Positions 56,678-64,000 of a stretch of DNA of 64,000 bases are shown here, in pieces. The stretch comes from Microbacterium atlanticum (GTDB lineage Bacteria; Actinomycetota; Actinomycetes; Actinomycetales; Microbacteriaceae), in assembly GCF_015277815.1 (NCBI RefSeq), contig NZ_CP063813.1, positions 3,648,989 through 3,712,988 on the forward strand, in the 5' to 3' direction. Each line of letters opens with the position of its first letter. Within the stretch, counting starts at the first letter, position 1. A model generated the notes under the pieces. That model saw only the letters and a program-made list of their open reading frames with translations. It was not told the DNA's origin and searched no databases. The translations under genes and the position numbers were made by a program.

Positions 56678-57625
56678 TCAGCCCTCGCCGTAGCCCGTCT
56701 CGCCCAGCTCCTCCAGGATGCGATTGAGATCCTGGATGCTCGCGAAATCTATACTGATCTGGCCTTTCCTTGCCGTCAAGGAGATCTTCACGCGGGTGTT
56801 CAGGCGGTCGCCGAGGCGCTCAGCGAGGTCGTCGAGGTGGGCGCGTCGCGAACCGGCCTGCGGCTTCCCGGCACGCGTCGGCGAGGCATCCGGCAGCTTC
56901 GCGGCCGCCTCGGCCGCACGCACCGAGAGGTCCTCGTTCACGATCTTGTCGGCGAGGCGCTGCATCGAGGCGGGGTCCTCGAGCGAGAGGATGGCGCGCG
57001 CGTGTCCGGCGGTCAGCACACCCGCCGCCACGCGCTGCTGCACCGGCACCGGCAGTTTCAGCAGGCGGATTGTGTTGCTGATCTGCGGGCGGGAGCGCCC
57101 GATGCGCGTCGCGAGCTCTTCCTGGGTGATGCCGAAGTCCTCGAGCAGCTGCTGGTACGCCGACGCCTCCTCGAGGGGGTTCAGTTCGGAGCGGTGGAGG
57201 TTCTCGAGCAGTGCGTCGCGGAGGAGGTGCTCGTCGGCCGTGTCGCGGACGACGGCGGGAATCGATGTGAGGCCCGCCTCCCGCGCCGCGCGGGTGCGGC
57301 GCTCGCCCATGATGAGCTCGTATTGGCCGTTCTCGTTCGTGCGCACGACGACCGGCTGGAGCACCCCGAACTCTCGGACGCTGTGCACCAGCTCGGCGAA
57401 GTGCTCGGGATCGAAGTTCGTGCGGGGCTGGCGCGGGTTGGGGACGATCTCGTGCGGATCGATGTGCGCCAGTCGCGCGCCGGGCACGTCGACCAGGTCT
57501 TCCTCGATCTCCTCGACCGCGACCGGTCGCGGGAAGAAGACATCGGCGGGGCGCTCCTCGACCTGCTCGTTGGTCGGGATGAGTGCACCGATTCCACGTC
57601 CCAGTCCTGTGCGCTTCGCGGCCAT
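56678..57625 (-). CDS. parB: Chromosome partitioning protein ParB (CTP-dependent clamp)
   Basis: A 315-residue protein. The N-terminus GLGRGIGALIP is shared by chromosomal ParBs. The CTP-binding boxes IVPNPRQPRTNF and LIMGERRTRAAREAG are followed by ENLHRSELNPLEEA, the parS-binding helix-turn-helix TQEELATRIGRSRPQISNTI, and the C-terminal dimer domain (QISIDFASIQDLNRILEELG). It loads at parS sites and spreads to position the origin. The ATG at 57625 overlaps the parA stop (TGATG). Confidence 0.97.
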   Translation of the reverse strand: MAAKRTGLGRGIGALIPTNEQVEERPADVFFPRPVAVEEIEEDLVDVPGARLAHIDPHEIVPNPRQPRTNFDPEHFAELVHSVREFGVLQPVVVRTNENGQYELIMGERRTRAAREAGLTSIPAVVRDTADEHLLRDALLENLHRSELNPLEEASAYQQLLEDFGITQEELATRIGRSRPQISNTIRLLKLPVPVQQRVAAGVLTAGHARAILSLEDPASMQRLADKIVNEDLSVRAAEAAAKLPDASPTRAGKPQAGSRRAHLDDLAERLGDRLNTRVKISLTARKGQISIDFASIQDLNRILEELGETGYGEG

Positions 57626-58569
57626 CAGGCGTCCCCTTCTTGTTGGTCCGAGGCGCTGTCGCGCCGGATGATCTCCACTGCCGCTTCCCGGTAGGCGATG
57701 GCGCCGGCGGACTGGCCGTCGTAGGCGATGACGGTCTGTCCGAAACTCGGCGCCTCCGACACGCGCACGGAGCGGGGGATGACGGTGTGCAGCACCTCGC
57801 GCGGGAAGTGCTGTCGCACCTCGTCGGCGACCTGCTGGGCGAGCCGGGTGCGCCCGTCGTACATCGTCAGCATGATCGTCGACAGGTGCAGGCGCGGGTT
57901 GAGGTGCTTCTGGATCATGCGCACCGTGCCGAGCAGTTGGCTGAGACCCTCGAGGGCGTAGTACTCGCACTGAATCGGGATCAGCAGCTCGCCGGCGGCG
58001 GTGAACGCGTTGATCGTCAGCAGACCCAGCGAGGGTGGGCAGTCGATGAGGATGAAGTCCAATCGCTCGTCGAGGCTGTCGAGGTACTCCTCCACCGCCG
58101 TCCGCAGGCGATGCTCGCGGGCCACCTGCGAGACCAGCTCGATCTCGGCCCCGGCGAGGTGGATGGTACTGGGGGCGCACAGCAGGTTGGGCGACTCGGG
58201 GCTCACCTGGACGATGTCGGCGAGGGGGAACTCGTCGATGAGCACGTCGTACACGCTCGGCGTTTCCGCGGTGTGCGGTACCCCCAGCGCCGTGGAGGCG
58301 TTGCCCTGTGGGTCGAGGTCGATCACCAGAACGCGAGCCCCACGGTCGGCGAGGGCGGCGGCGAGATTGACGGTGGTGGTGGTCTTGCCCACTCCGCCCT
58401 TCTGGTTCGACACCGTCAGCACGCGGGTGCGGCCGGAAAGCTCGACCTCTGTCGCTTCAAGAAGCTTCCGCCGGGCGGAGAGGTCTGCGATTTCGCGGGC
58501 GATCGGTGAGTCGTCGAACGAGAAGGATGCCGGAGCTTCGGTCTCGTCGGGCTGTTTCACGTGAAACAC
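57625..58569 (-). CDS. parA: Chromosome partitioning ATPase ParA
   Basis: A 314-residue protein with the deviant Walker A KGGVGKTTTTVNLAAAL, switch region VIDLDPQGNASTALGV, Walker B FILIDCPPSLGLLTINA and the C-terminal RVSEAPSFGQTVIAYD. It forms a DNA-bound gradient that moves ParB-parS. Chosen start GTG 58569 has AAAGGGAGA just upstream. With it, the first codons (FHVKQ) lie inside a perfect parS site, so the site is partly translated. A longer reading to 58683 would translate a second parS and is unlikely. Confidence 0.95.
   Translation of the reverse strand: MFHVKQPDETEAPASFSFDDSPIAREIADLSARRKLLEATEVELSGRTRVLTVSNQKGGVGKTTTTVNLAAALADRGARVLVIDLDPQGNASTALGVPHTAETPSVYDVLIDEFPLADIVQVSPESPNLLCAPSTIHLAGAEIELVSQVAREHRLRTAVEEYLDSLDERLDFILIDCPPSLGLLTINAFTAAGELLIPIQCEYYALEGLSQLLGTVRMIQKHLNPRLHLSTIMLTMYDGRTRLAQQVADEVRQHFPREVLHTVIPRSVRVSEAPSFGQTVIAYDGQSAGAIAYREAAVEIIRRDSASDQQEGDA
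58553..58568. promoter_or_regulatory. parS site 1 (perfect)
   Basis: TGTTTCACGTGAAACA, an exact 16-bp palindromic parS, overlapping the 5' end of parA. ParB bound here would sit on the parA translation start and promoter. Confidence 0.95.
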
Positions 58570-58666
58570 TCTCCCTTTCGCGAGCCGGTGAACAACGTCT
58601 TCCACTCTATCCCGCGCCACCCCCGCGCCCCTTCCGCAACGCCCCTCCATGGCCTCGTGGCTCCCA

Positions 58667-58682
58667 TGTTTCACGTGAAACA
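58667..58682. promoter_or_regulatory. parS site 2 (perfect)
   Basis: A second exact TGTTTCACGTGAAACA about 100 bp upstream of parA, at the edge of repeat array 1. Confidence 0.95.
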
Positions 58683-58723
58683 CCCCACGGGCGCGCTTCG
58701 GCCGCCACGCGTTGCCCGTCGTC

Positions 58724-59238
58724 GGTCAAGTAGCGAGGCACGAGCGCACCGAGACCCCCGTAGCGCAAGACCGGACCCCCGTCGTTCGAGCAGCGAGGCA
58801 CCAGCGTATCGAGACCCCGGTGTCCCCGACGAGGAGCGAGGAACGAGCGATCGAGACCCCCGGGGTGCCGGTCGAGGAGCGAGGAACGAGCGTATCGGGA
58901 CCCCCGGGGTGCCCGTCGAGGAGCGAGGAACGAGCGATCGAGACCCCGGGATGCCGGTCGAGGAGCGAGGCACGAGCGTACCGAGACCCCGGGGTGCCGG
59001 TCGAGCAGCGAGGCACCAGCGTATCGGGACCCCCGGGGTGCCCGTCGAGTGCCGGGGCACCAGCGCATCGAAACCCCGCGGCGCGGCACCGGACCCCGCC
59101 GGTCGAGTAGCGAGGAACGAGCGTATCGAGACCCCGGTGTCCCGGTCGAGGAGCGAGGCACGAGCGCATCGAAACCCCATAGCGCGGGACCGGATCCCGC
59201 CGGTCGAGTAGCGAGGAACGAGCGTGTCGAGACCCCGG
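58724..59238 (+). repeat. Repeat array 1: about 11 units of a ~33-bp GGTC...GACC element
   Basis: Units read approximately GGTCGAGNAGCGAGGAACGA followed by GCGTATCGAGACC. They begin near 58724, 58784, 58828, 58870, 58914, 58956, 58999, 59043, 59101, 59144 and 59202. Steps are of two kinds: about 43 bp with a short spacer, or about 58 bp with a longer spacer resembling tagcgcgggaccgga. The ends GGTC and GACC are complementary, so each unit is a weak palindrome. No gene is credible in 58570-59604. Confidence 0.9.
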
Positions 59239-59560
59239 TGTAGCGGGCTCCTGCGTGAGGAGTACGCCACGTCTGAGGGGAGAGCTGCCCGTTCGCGACG
59301 CCCGCAGCCTGGCTTTCGAGGACACGCGTGGCGAGAACTTCGCTGCGGCCGCACGCCTGGGGGAGTGTCTCTGTACCCCGCTCACCAAACAGGGGGATTC
59401 GGTGTCGCAGTGGGGACGGAGTGGAGCGCCGAGGATCTGGGTGATTCTCGCTCATCGCTACTCGCTTCTTTGCGGCCACGCGCGACATCGAGTAGGAGAG
59501 CCCGAAGGGGGCAGTTCGGTCAGGCTCGTCACCTCTCTGATCGACCCTCGCAGCGCGCGC
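59239..59560. other. Gene-free stretch between array 1 and parS site 3
   Basis: About 320 bp of somewhat lower GC than the flanks, with no convincing coding pattern, hairpin or known signal on either strand. It may hold the remnant of a gene or be spacer DNA between ParB-binding sites. Confidence 0.5.
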
Positions 59561-59575
59561 GTTTCACGTGAAACG
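59560..59575. promoter_or_regulatory. parS site 3 (14-bp perfect core)
   Basis: cGTTTCACGTGAAACg: the 14-bp core is exact, with the outermost T/A pair replaced by C/G. It lies 30 bp beyond the 3' end of the GIY-YIG gene. Confidence 0.85.
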
Positions 59576-59604
59576 CACACGCAGGCGGGCCTCCGCCCCC
59601 AAGA

Positions 59605-59892
59605 TCACGGTCTCCGAAAGGTCTTCTTGCTCAGTGGCGGCAGGGAATCGAGGTGCCCAGCAGCCAGGGCAAACCTCTTTGCACGGCCCCATCCCTGCAC
59701 TTGCTTCTCACGGCGGTACGCATCGTCGATCCGATCGAACTGCTCGAAGTAGAGCAGTTGCACCGGCAGGCGGGTCTTCGTGTACAGAGCGCCTTCACCT
59801 TCATTGTGCTGGGCGATGCGGCGCTCGAGGTGGAGCGTGCTCCCGACGTACGTCGACCCGTCCGCGCAATGGAGGATGTACATGTATGCCAT
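59605..59892 (-). CDS. GIY-YIG nuclease-domain protein (UPF0213/YhbQ-like)
   Basis: A 95-residue single-domain GIY-YIG protein. The first strand MYILHCADGSTYVGST carries the GIY and YIG equivalents (YIL...YVG), the catalytic arginine region HLERRIAQHN follows, and the conserved glutamate is in YRREKQVQGWGRAKRFAL. UPF0213 proteins are small putative nucleases of unclear role, possibly in repair. It stands alone between two repeat arrays in opposite orientation and next to several parS sites. ATG 59892 has no clear ribosome site; an ATG three codons later is possible. Confidence 0.88.
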   Translation of the reverse strand: MAYMYILHCADGSTYVGSTLHLERRIAQHNEGEGALYTKTRLPVQLLYFEQFDRIDDAYRREKQVQGWGRAKRFALAAGHLDSLPPLSKKTFRRP

Positions 59893-60032
59893 GGAACGAG
59901 CGTGCCCGCGATCCATGCGTGCATACGTGCGCAAGATCAGACTCGTGCATAGCGAGGCGAGGCCGGGCGCCTGGGGAGGAGACGACTCGACCACCGACCA
60001 GCCCCGGGTGCGATTTCAGGCAAACTGGCGAA

Positions 60033-60048
60033 AGTTTCACGTAAAACA
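60033..60048. promoter_or_regulatory. Degenerate parS-like site
   Basis: aGTTTCACGTAAAACa: one mismatch (G to A) in the 14-bp core. May be a weak or decayed ParB site. Confidence 0.5.
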
Positions 60049-60103
60049 GCGCAGCCTGTCAGGTTGTGTGCACGCGCGGGGCGAGGAGGACGTCCCGGAT
60101 TGT

Positions 60104-60119
60104 CGTTTCACGTGAAACA
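60104..60119. promoter_or_regulatory. parS site 4
   Basis: cGTTTCACGTGAAACA: exact 14-bp core, with the left outer base changed. Lies between the GIY-YIG gene and array 2. Confidence 0.88.
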
Positions 60120-60266
60120 TCAGCTTTGCGGTGCCGGGCGGACGCACCATCAGGCGCTAGTGAAAACGGCGTGCGGCGGCGCATCATTAGCCCAGGGGCT
60201 TTACCGGATCGGCCCGACGCGGTGGGCGGTGCGCTATGGATCCTTGGGAGTCCGGTTGATCGTGGG

Positions 60267-60599
60267 GGTCTCGATACGCTCGTACCTCGCTACTCGACCG
60301 GCACACCCGGGGGTCTCGATACGCTCGTACCTCGCTACTCGACCGGCACACCCGGGGGTCTCGATACGCTCGCGCGTCGCTGCTCGACCGGCACCCCCCG
60401 GGGTCTCGATACGCTCGCGCGTCGCTGCTCGACGGGCACGCCCGCGGGGTCTCGATACGGTCGTACCTCGCCCCTCGACCGGCAAACCGGGGGTCTCGAT
60501 ACGCTCGTACCTCGCTACTCGACCGGCACACCCCCGGGTCTCGATACGGTCTTACCTCGCTACTCGACCGGCACACCCGCGGGCCCTCGCTGCTCGACC
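60267..60599 (-). repeat. Repeat array 2: seven full units and one partial unit, inverted relative to array 1
   Basis: Units read about GGTCTCGATACGCTCGTACC followed by TCGCTACTCGACC on the plus strand, the complement of array 1 units. Starts are at 60267, 60312, 60357, 60402, 60448, 60492 and 60537, a regular 45-bp period with about 12-bp spacers (ggcacacccggg), then a truncated unit ending at 60599. The gap 59893-60636 holds only this array and parS-type sites. Confidence 0.92.
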
Positions 60600-60636
60600 G
60601 GCAACCAACGGGTGGGGGACCGACGGGCAAGAGGGG

Positions 60637-61284
60637 TCAGCGAACGGTGGCGCGGATCACGCGCGACGGCTCCGGGAGGAGGCCCTCACCGACGACCTCG
60701 ACGCGCGCGTTCGCGACTCTGTGCTTGCGCAGCTGTTTCTGCGCGGCCTCGATCTCGTTGGGCGCGCTCGCACCCTTGAGCAGGATCAGCTCGCCGCCAT
60801 CCCGAACCAGGGGAGCGGTGATCGGCACGAGCGTGCGCAATGCGCTGACGGCACGCGCGGTGACCGCGTCCAGCACCGGACCGCGCTTCCAGTCCTCGGC
60901 GCGGGCTCGCAGCACCTCGACGTTGTCGAGCTCCAGCTCGGCCACCTGCTCGGAGAGCCACGCCACACGACGCTCCATCGGCTCGATCAGCACCCACTCG
61001 ACGTCGGGCCGGGCGATCGCCAGCACCAAGCCCGGCAGGCCGGCGCCCGAGCCGACGTCCCCGACGCGACCCGTGAACAGGGGCGCGATGACCGCGCTGT
61101 TGAGGATGTGCCGCGACCACAGGCGCGGCGGCTCGAGGGGACCGATCAGCCCGCGCTCTTCACCGTGGCGGCCGAGGGCCTCGGTGAAGCGGCGGGCCAC
61201 GTCGATACGGTCGCCGAAGATCTCGGCGGCCGCAGAAGGCTCCGGTTCGATCTGGATGATCGGCTGGTGCGCGGAGTCAGACAT
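60637..61284 (-). CDS. rsmG: 16S rRNA (guanine-527-N7)-methyltransferase
   Basis: A 215-residue enzyme with the SAM motif GDVGSGAGLPGLVLAIARPD, followed by VLIEPMERRVAWLSEQ and the VTARAVSALRTLVPI stretch that marks RsmG/GidB. It methylates G527 of 16S rRNA; loss gives low-level streptomycin resistance. The ATG at 61284 coincides with the edge of a parS site. Conserved position between parA and jag. Confidence 0.95.
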   Translation of the reverse strand: MSDSAHQPIIQIEPEPSAAAEIFGDRIDVARRFTEALGRHGEERGLIGPLEPPRLWSRHILNSAVIAPLFTGRVGDVGSGAGLPGLVLAIARPDVEWVLIEPMERRVAWLSEQVAELELDNVEVLRARAEDWKRGPVLDAVTARAVSALRTLVPITAPLVRDGGELILLKGASAPNEIEAAQKQLRKHRVANARVEVVGEGLLPEPSRVIRATVR

Positions 61285-61299
61285 GTTTCACGTGAAACG
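61284..61299. promoter_or_regulatory. parS site 5 overlapping the rsmG start
   Basis: TGTTTCACGTGAAACg: exact core, with one outer base changed. It overlaps the rsmG start codon and ends 5 bp before the jag stop at 61305, so ParB binding could influence rsmG expression. Confidence 0.88.
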
Positions 61300-61304
61300 G
61301 CACG

Positions 61305-61823
61305 TCAGCCGCGGCGGATGACCGTGTGACGATCGGCACCCTCGCCGTACGACTCCGACACGAAGCCGCGGTCGGCCACGATGTCGTGCACGACCTTCCG
61401 CTCGTAGCTCGACATGGCCGGGAGCGACGCCTGCGACGCCCCGTCGTCGAGGCGGGCGATCGCGCGATCGACGAGCGCCGCAAGCTCGTGCTCCCGCGCG
61501 TCGCGGGACCCGCCGATGTCCAGGATCAGCCGCGAGAACCGTCCGGTGCGGTTCTGCACCGCGATCCGCGTCAGCTCCTGCAGCGCCTGCACGGTGTCGG
61601 GTGCCGCGATCAGCGCCACCGACCCGCCCTCCGGCGCCTCGACCGAGACGTAGGCCCGCCCGGCTCGGACATCGAGGTCGAGATCGCCGTCGATGTCGGC
61701 GATGTCGAGCAGTCCCTCGATGAAGTCGGCGGCGATGTCACCTTCCTCCTCGAGCTGGGCGACGGTCGCCGGCGTCCGGTCGTCGCGGGATTCGGTGTGG
61801 ACGAAGTCAGGAGACGTGGTCAT
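61305..61823 (-). CDS. jag: Jag/KhpB-type R3H RNA-binding protein
   Basis: 172 residues. The N-terminal acidic part is followed by a KH-like domain (AADFIEGLLDIADIDGDLDL, then AAPDTVQALQELTRIAVQ) and a C-terminal R3H domain (MSSYERKVVHDIVADRGFVS). It binds RNA and is linked to wall growth and cell division in Gram-positives. Usual position downstream of yidC. Confidence 0.93.
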   Translation of the reverse strand: MTTSPDFVHTESRDDRTPATVAQLEEEGDIAADFIEGLLDIADIDGDLDLDVRAGRAYVSVEAPEGGSVALIAAPDTVQALQELTRIAVQNRTGRFSRLILDIGGSRDAREHELAALVDRAIARLDDGASQASLPAMSSYERKVVHDIVADRGFVSESYGEGADRHTVIRRG

Positions 61824-61865
61824 GGACGTGATCCTCCGGGGGAGCGGGAGACGGTCGGTCGGGAC

Positions 61866-63002
61866 TCAGGAGGCCGGACGGGAGCCGGCGGCACCGGCAT
61901 CCGTCTCACCCGCCGGCTTGGCGCCGCCCTGCTTGGCACCGGGCTGCTTCTGCGACTGCTTCTTCGCACGCTGCTTGCTCACCGGCTGCTGGCGCTTGGG
62001 GGCGGCGGCGCGCGCACGCTCCGCCTCTTCGTACAGGCGCTGCTGCTCGGCGAGGTACTTCTCCATCGGCACGACCTTGCCCGATGCGTCGATCGCCTTG
62101 CCCTTGCGAGCCAGTCGCTCTTCGCGCGCCTTGGCGGCGTCCGAGCCGGGCGTGGGCATCTCGCGGATGACGAGGAACTGCTGGCCCATGGTCCACAGGT
62201 TGGACACGAACCAGTAGATGACCACGCCGAGCGGGAAGAACACACCCGAGAAGACGAAGGCGAACGGCAGGACGTACAGCATGATCTTCTGCATCTGGTA
62301 CGCCTGGCCGGTCTTGGCCTCGGGGGAGAGGTTCTTCGAGATGATCTGCAGCTGGGTGAAGAACTGCGACACGATCATCAGGACGACGAGCACCAGCAGG
62401 ATGATGATGGCGGCCGTGTTGCCCGTGTTGATCGCGTCGATGAGGGTCTCGTGGAGGGACGCGACGCCGAAGAGCTTGGCGTTGTAGAACTCCTCGGTGA
62501 GCTCGGCGTTGAGCAGGCCCACCCCACCGATCCCGGCTGTCGCGTGCTTGGTGACGTCGTTGAGCACGCTGAACAGCGCGAAGAACACGGGCATCTGCAC
62601 CAGCAGCGGAAGGCAGCTCGAGACCGGAGTGGTGCCGTGCTTCTTGTACAGCGCCATCGTCTCGCGGCTCATCGCCTCGCGAGACAGCTGATCGCGCTTG
62701 CCCTTGTACTTCTCCTGAACTTTCCGCAGTTCAGGGGCGATTTCCATCATCTTCCGCTGGCTCTTGATCTGCCGCACGAACAGCGGGATCATCGCCGAGC
62801 GAACGACGATCACGAGGCCGACGATCGCCAGCACCCAGGTGATGCCGTCGGCGGCCGGAAGGCCCATCGCCGTGAACAGCCAGTGCCAGAAGACCAGCAC
62901 CGCCTCGACCGCCCACTTGAGCGGCCACAGGATGATCCCGAACAGATCGAATCCTCCGCCGGTCTGTTCGGGCGCGGGGGTGGAGGCCAGCAAGAGATCC
63001 AT
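61866..63002 (-). CDS. yidC: Membrane protein insertase YidC
   Basis: A 378-residue Gram-positive-type YidC/Oxa1. It has five membrane helices, the cytoplasmic hairpin RKMMEIAPELRKVQEKYKGK, and the conserved CLPLLVQMPVFFALFSVLND region. The long basic, Gln/Lys-rich tail probably binds ribosomes. ATG 63002 is chosen because the reading upstream overlaps yidD out of frame. It inserts membrane proteins with or without SecYEG. Confidence 0.96.
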   Translation of the reverse strand: MDLLLASTPAPEQTGGGFDLFGIILWPLKWAVEAVLVFWHWLFTAMGLPAADGITWVLAIVGLVIVVRSAMIPLFVRQIKSQRKMMEIAPELRKVQEKYKGKRDQLSREAMSRETMALYKKHGTTPVSSCLPLLVQMPVFFALFSVLNDVTKHATAGIGGVGLLNAELTEEFYNAKLFGVASLHETLIDAINTGNTAAIIILLVLVVLMIVSQFFTQLQIISKNLSPEAKTGQAYQMQKIMLYVLPFAFVFSGVFFPLGVVIYWFVSNLWTMGQQFLVIREMPTPGSDAAKAREERLARKGKAIDASGKVVPMEKYLAEQQRLYEEAERARAAAPKRQQPVSKQRAKKQSQKQPGAKQGGAKPAGETDAGAAGSRPAS

Positions 63003-63010
63003 GCGGCGGA

Positions 63011-63367
63011 TCAGTCCTTTCGGGTGGGGGCGGGCACGACGAACCCGTGCGGGGTCAGTGCGTGCCGGAAGTTCCGGTGCGGGGGCACATCGTCGACGCC
63101 GCCCGCGGCCCACGGGTGGCACCGCGCGATCCGGGCGACGGTGAGGGCGGACCCGACGACGGCGCCGTGCTGCTGCACCGCGCCGACGGCGTACGCCGAA
63201 CACGACGGGTAGTACTTGCAGACGTCGCCGTAGGTGTGCGAGATCGTGGCGCGGTAGCCGTGCAGCAGGGCGAGGAGGGCGTTGCGGGGGAGCAGCGGAA
63301 GGCTGCGGAGGGAATCGGATGCCTCGAACCGCGCGTCCCCGATCGCATAGGCCGGCAGCACGCTCAT
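63011..63367 (-). CDS. yidD: Membrane protein insertion efficiency factor YidD
   Basis: 118 residues with the YidD core LHGYRATISHTYGDVCKYYP, then SCSAYAVGAVQQHG and ARCHPWAAGGVDDVP; the conserved cysteines and histidine are present. Probably a small amphipathic helper of YidC. The ATG at 63367 overlaps the rnpA stop (ATGA). Confidence 0.96.
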   Translation of the reverse strand: MSVLPAYAIGDARFEASDSLRSLPLLPRNALLALLHGYRATISHTYGDVCKYYPSCSAYAVGAVQQHGAVVGSALTVARIARCHPWAAGGVDDVPPHRNFRHALTPHGFVVPAPTRKD

Positions 63368-63699
63368 GCGACCCTCCGCGGCAGGCACTTCGTCATGTCG
63401 GTGCGCAGCTCGGCGAAAGACGCCGACGCCGCGCTGGGAAGGACACGGATGACCACGTCGCTCCCGGGTGCGACCGCTCCCAGTGACTCGAAGCACAGCG
63501 CCTTGAGCCGGCGCCGCACGGTGTTGCGGATCACCGCTCCTCCGACCTGGCGGCTCACGATGAAGCCGAACCGCGCCGGACCATCGGTCACGACGCGGCT
63601 GACGTAGGTGACGGTGTGCGCGCCGGCACACCGGCGACCCCGACGGACGACGGCCTTGTAATCCGCTCCGCGGGTGAGTCGGTTCGGCCTCGCGAGCAC
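63364..63699 (-). CDS. rnpA: Ribonuclease P protein component
   Basis: 111 residues, basic, with the RnpA RNR motif RNTVRRRLKAL following GFIVSRQVGGAV. It assists the RNase P RNA in tRNA 5' maturation. The GTG start at 63699 lies 8 bp downstream of the rpmH stop. Confidence 0.96.
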   Translation of the reverse strand: MLARPNRLTRGADYKAVVRRGRRCAGAHTVTYVSRVVTDGPARFGFIVSRQVGGAVIRNTVRRRLKALCFESLGAVAPGSDVVIRVLPSAASASFAELRTDMTKCLPRRVA

Positions 63700-63707
63700 C
63701 GCTCGGC

Positions 63708-63845
63708 TCAGGCCGAGAGCTCGGTGCGCCCCTTGGCGCGACGAGCCGAGAGGATGCTGCGGCCGGCGCGCGTGCGCATGCGGGCGCGGAAGCCGTGCTT
63801 CTTGGCGCGGCGACGGTTGTTGGGCTGGAAGGTGCGCTTGCTCAT
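63708..63845 (-). CDS. rpmH: Ribosomal protein bL34
   Basis: 45 residues, very basic ([20 protein letters not shown], then [20 protein letters not shown]). Typical first gene of the rpmH-rnpA-yidD-yidC-jag-rsmG cluster, transcribed away from dnaA and oriC. Confidence 0.97.
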   Translation of the reverse strand: MSKRTFQPNNRRRAKKHGFRARMRTRAGRSILSARRAKGRTELSA

Positions 63846-64000
63846 GAGGGACTACTTCCGATCAGGTGTCACCGGGACGCTCGAGACCGGGGACGGGTGT
63901 ACAGGGGCGACTGCCACGAGGGCACAAGTCAACCGATTAAGGCTACGTCGAGTCGCCTGAGAACTCAAACCGGACGGAAAGGTGTCATTATGCCTTCGCG
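63846..64000. promoter_or_regulatory. Start of the rpmH-dnaA intergenic region
   Basis: It carries the rpmH leader and a -35-like TTGACT on the minus strand (63927-63932), with no clear -10. No DnaA box was found in this short piece. An ATG at 63990 on the plus strand is preceded by GGAAAGG at good spacing and could open a gene beyond the window, possibly dnaA, but only 11 bases are visible. Confidence 0.45.

Noticed and set aside
58570..58683. Longer ParA starting with MFHVKH
   Set aside because: The extension would be encoded by a second parS site and a linker with no ParA similarity.
58724..60599. Regular repeats resembling a CRISPR array
   Set aside because: Spacers are only about 10-25 bp and similar to one another, the units vary, and no cas gene is present.
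63990..64000. Start of dnaA
   Set aside because: A good ribosome site is present, but only three codons are visible, too few to annotate a gene.

Overview
The window looks like the origin-proximal chromosome of a high-GC actinobacterium of the family Microbacteriaceae, most likely Microbacterium. The evidence is the GC-rich codon use, GTG starts, GTGA/ATGA gene overlaps, and the order DUF6049 - murJ - trxB - trxA - parB - parA - rsmG - jag - yidC - yidD - rnpA - rpmH at the right edge, which stops just short of dnaA and oriC. Most genes lie on the minus strand, which is co-oriented with the fork leaving the origin.

Layout. 0-3.1 kb: a cut-off DUF222 (13E12-type) protein, a 3-methyladenine glycosylase and a secreted beta-propeller-like protein. 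3.1-8.8 kb: a zinc locus (znuA-znuC-znuB, zur, an ArsP/YraQ-type permease and its TIGR03943 partner) behind a good Zur operator, interrupted by three tandem 84-bp repeats. 8.9-10.4 kb: a GT4 glycosyltransferase. 10.3-15.1 kb: a coupled operon hisC-like aminotransferase - E1 alpha - E1 beta - E2 of a branched-chain 2-oxoacid dehydrogenase. 15.2-17.5 kb: a holin-like protein and a WXG100-like/alpha-beta-hydrolase pair. 17.6-21 kb: a very large secreted ExeM/NucH nuclease. 21-28.1 kb: LMW tyrosine phosphatase, purB, small membrane proteins, a PLP decarboxylase, a hydrolase and CsbD. 28.2-34.2 kb: a MATE exporter with a defective-looking 5' end, a cytoplasmic GH10 xylanase, secreted and membrane hypotheticals, and dnaB. 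34.2-37.4 kb: a DnaA-box-like cluster and two surface-protein genes on the opposite strand, placed between dnaB and rplI. 37.8-39.5 kb: rplI-rpsR-ssb-rpsF. 39.7-50.5 kb: a split M23 lipoprotein, glutaryl-CoA dehydrogenase, an aldehyde dehydrogenase/DUF779/AcoR-like module, cca and a methyltransferase. 50.6-56.1 kb: DUF6049, murJ and trxBA with a SigR-type promoter. 56.2-64 kb: parB-parA with a parS cluster, repeat arrays, a GIY-YIG gene and the rpmH cluster.

The part least explained by known genes is the repeat content. There are two arrays of a ~33-bp GGTC...GACC element in opposite orientation on either side of a GIY-YIG nuclease gene and several parS sites. There are two copies of an 82-bp palindromic element, a 33-bp-arm inverted repeat, a palindrome inserted in frame in a coding sequence, and a very frequent GGATGCCG word. 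The surface protein at 35.9-37.4 kb, with seven chaplin-like repeats, a 20-unit PGT stalk and a LAATG sorting signal, is the most unusual protein.

No rRNA, tRNA, CRISPR array, prophage or insertion sequence was recognised. All readings are by eye; no database search was run.
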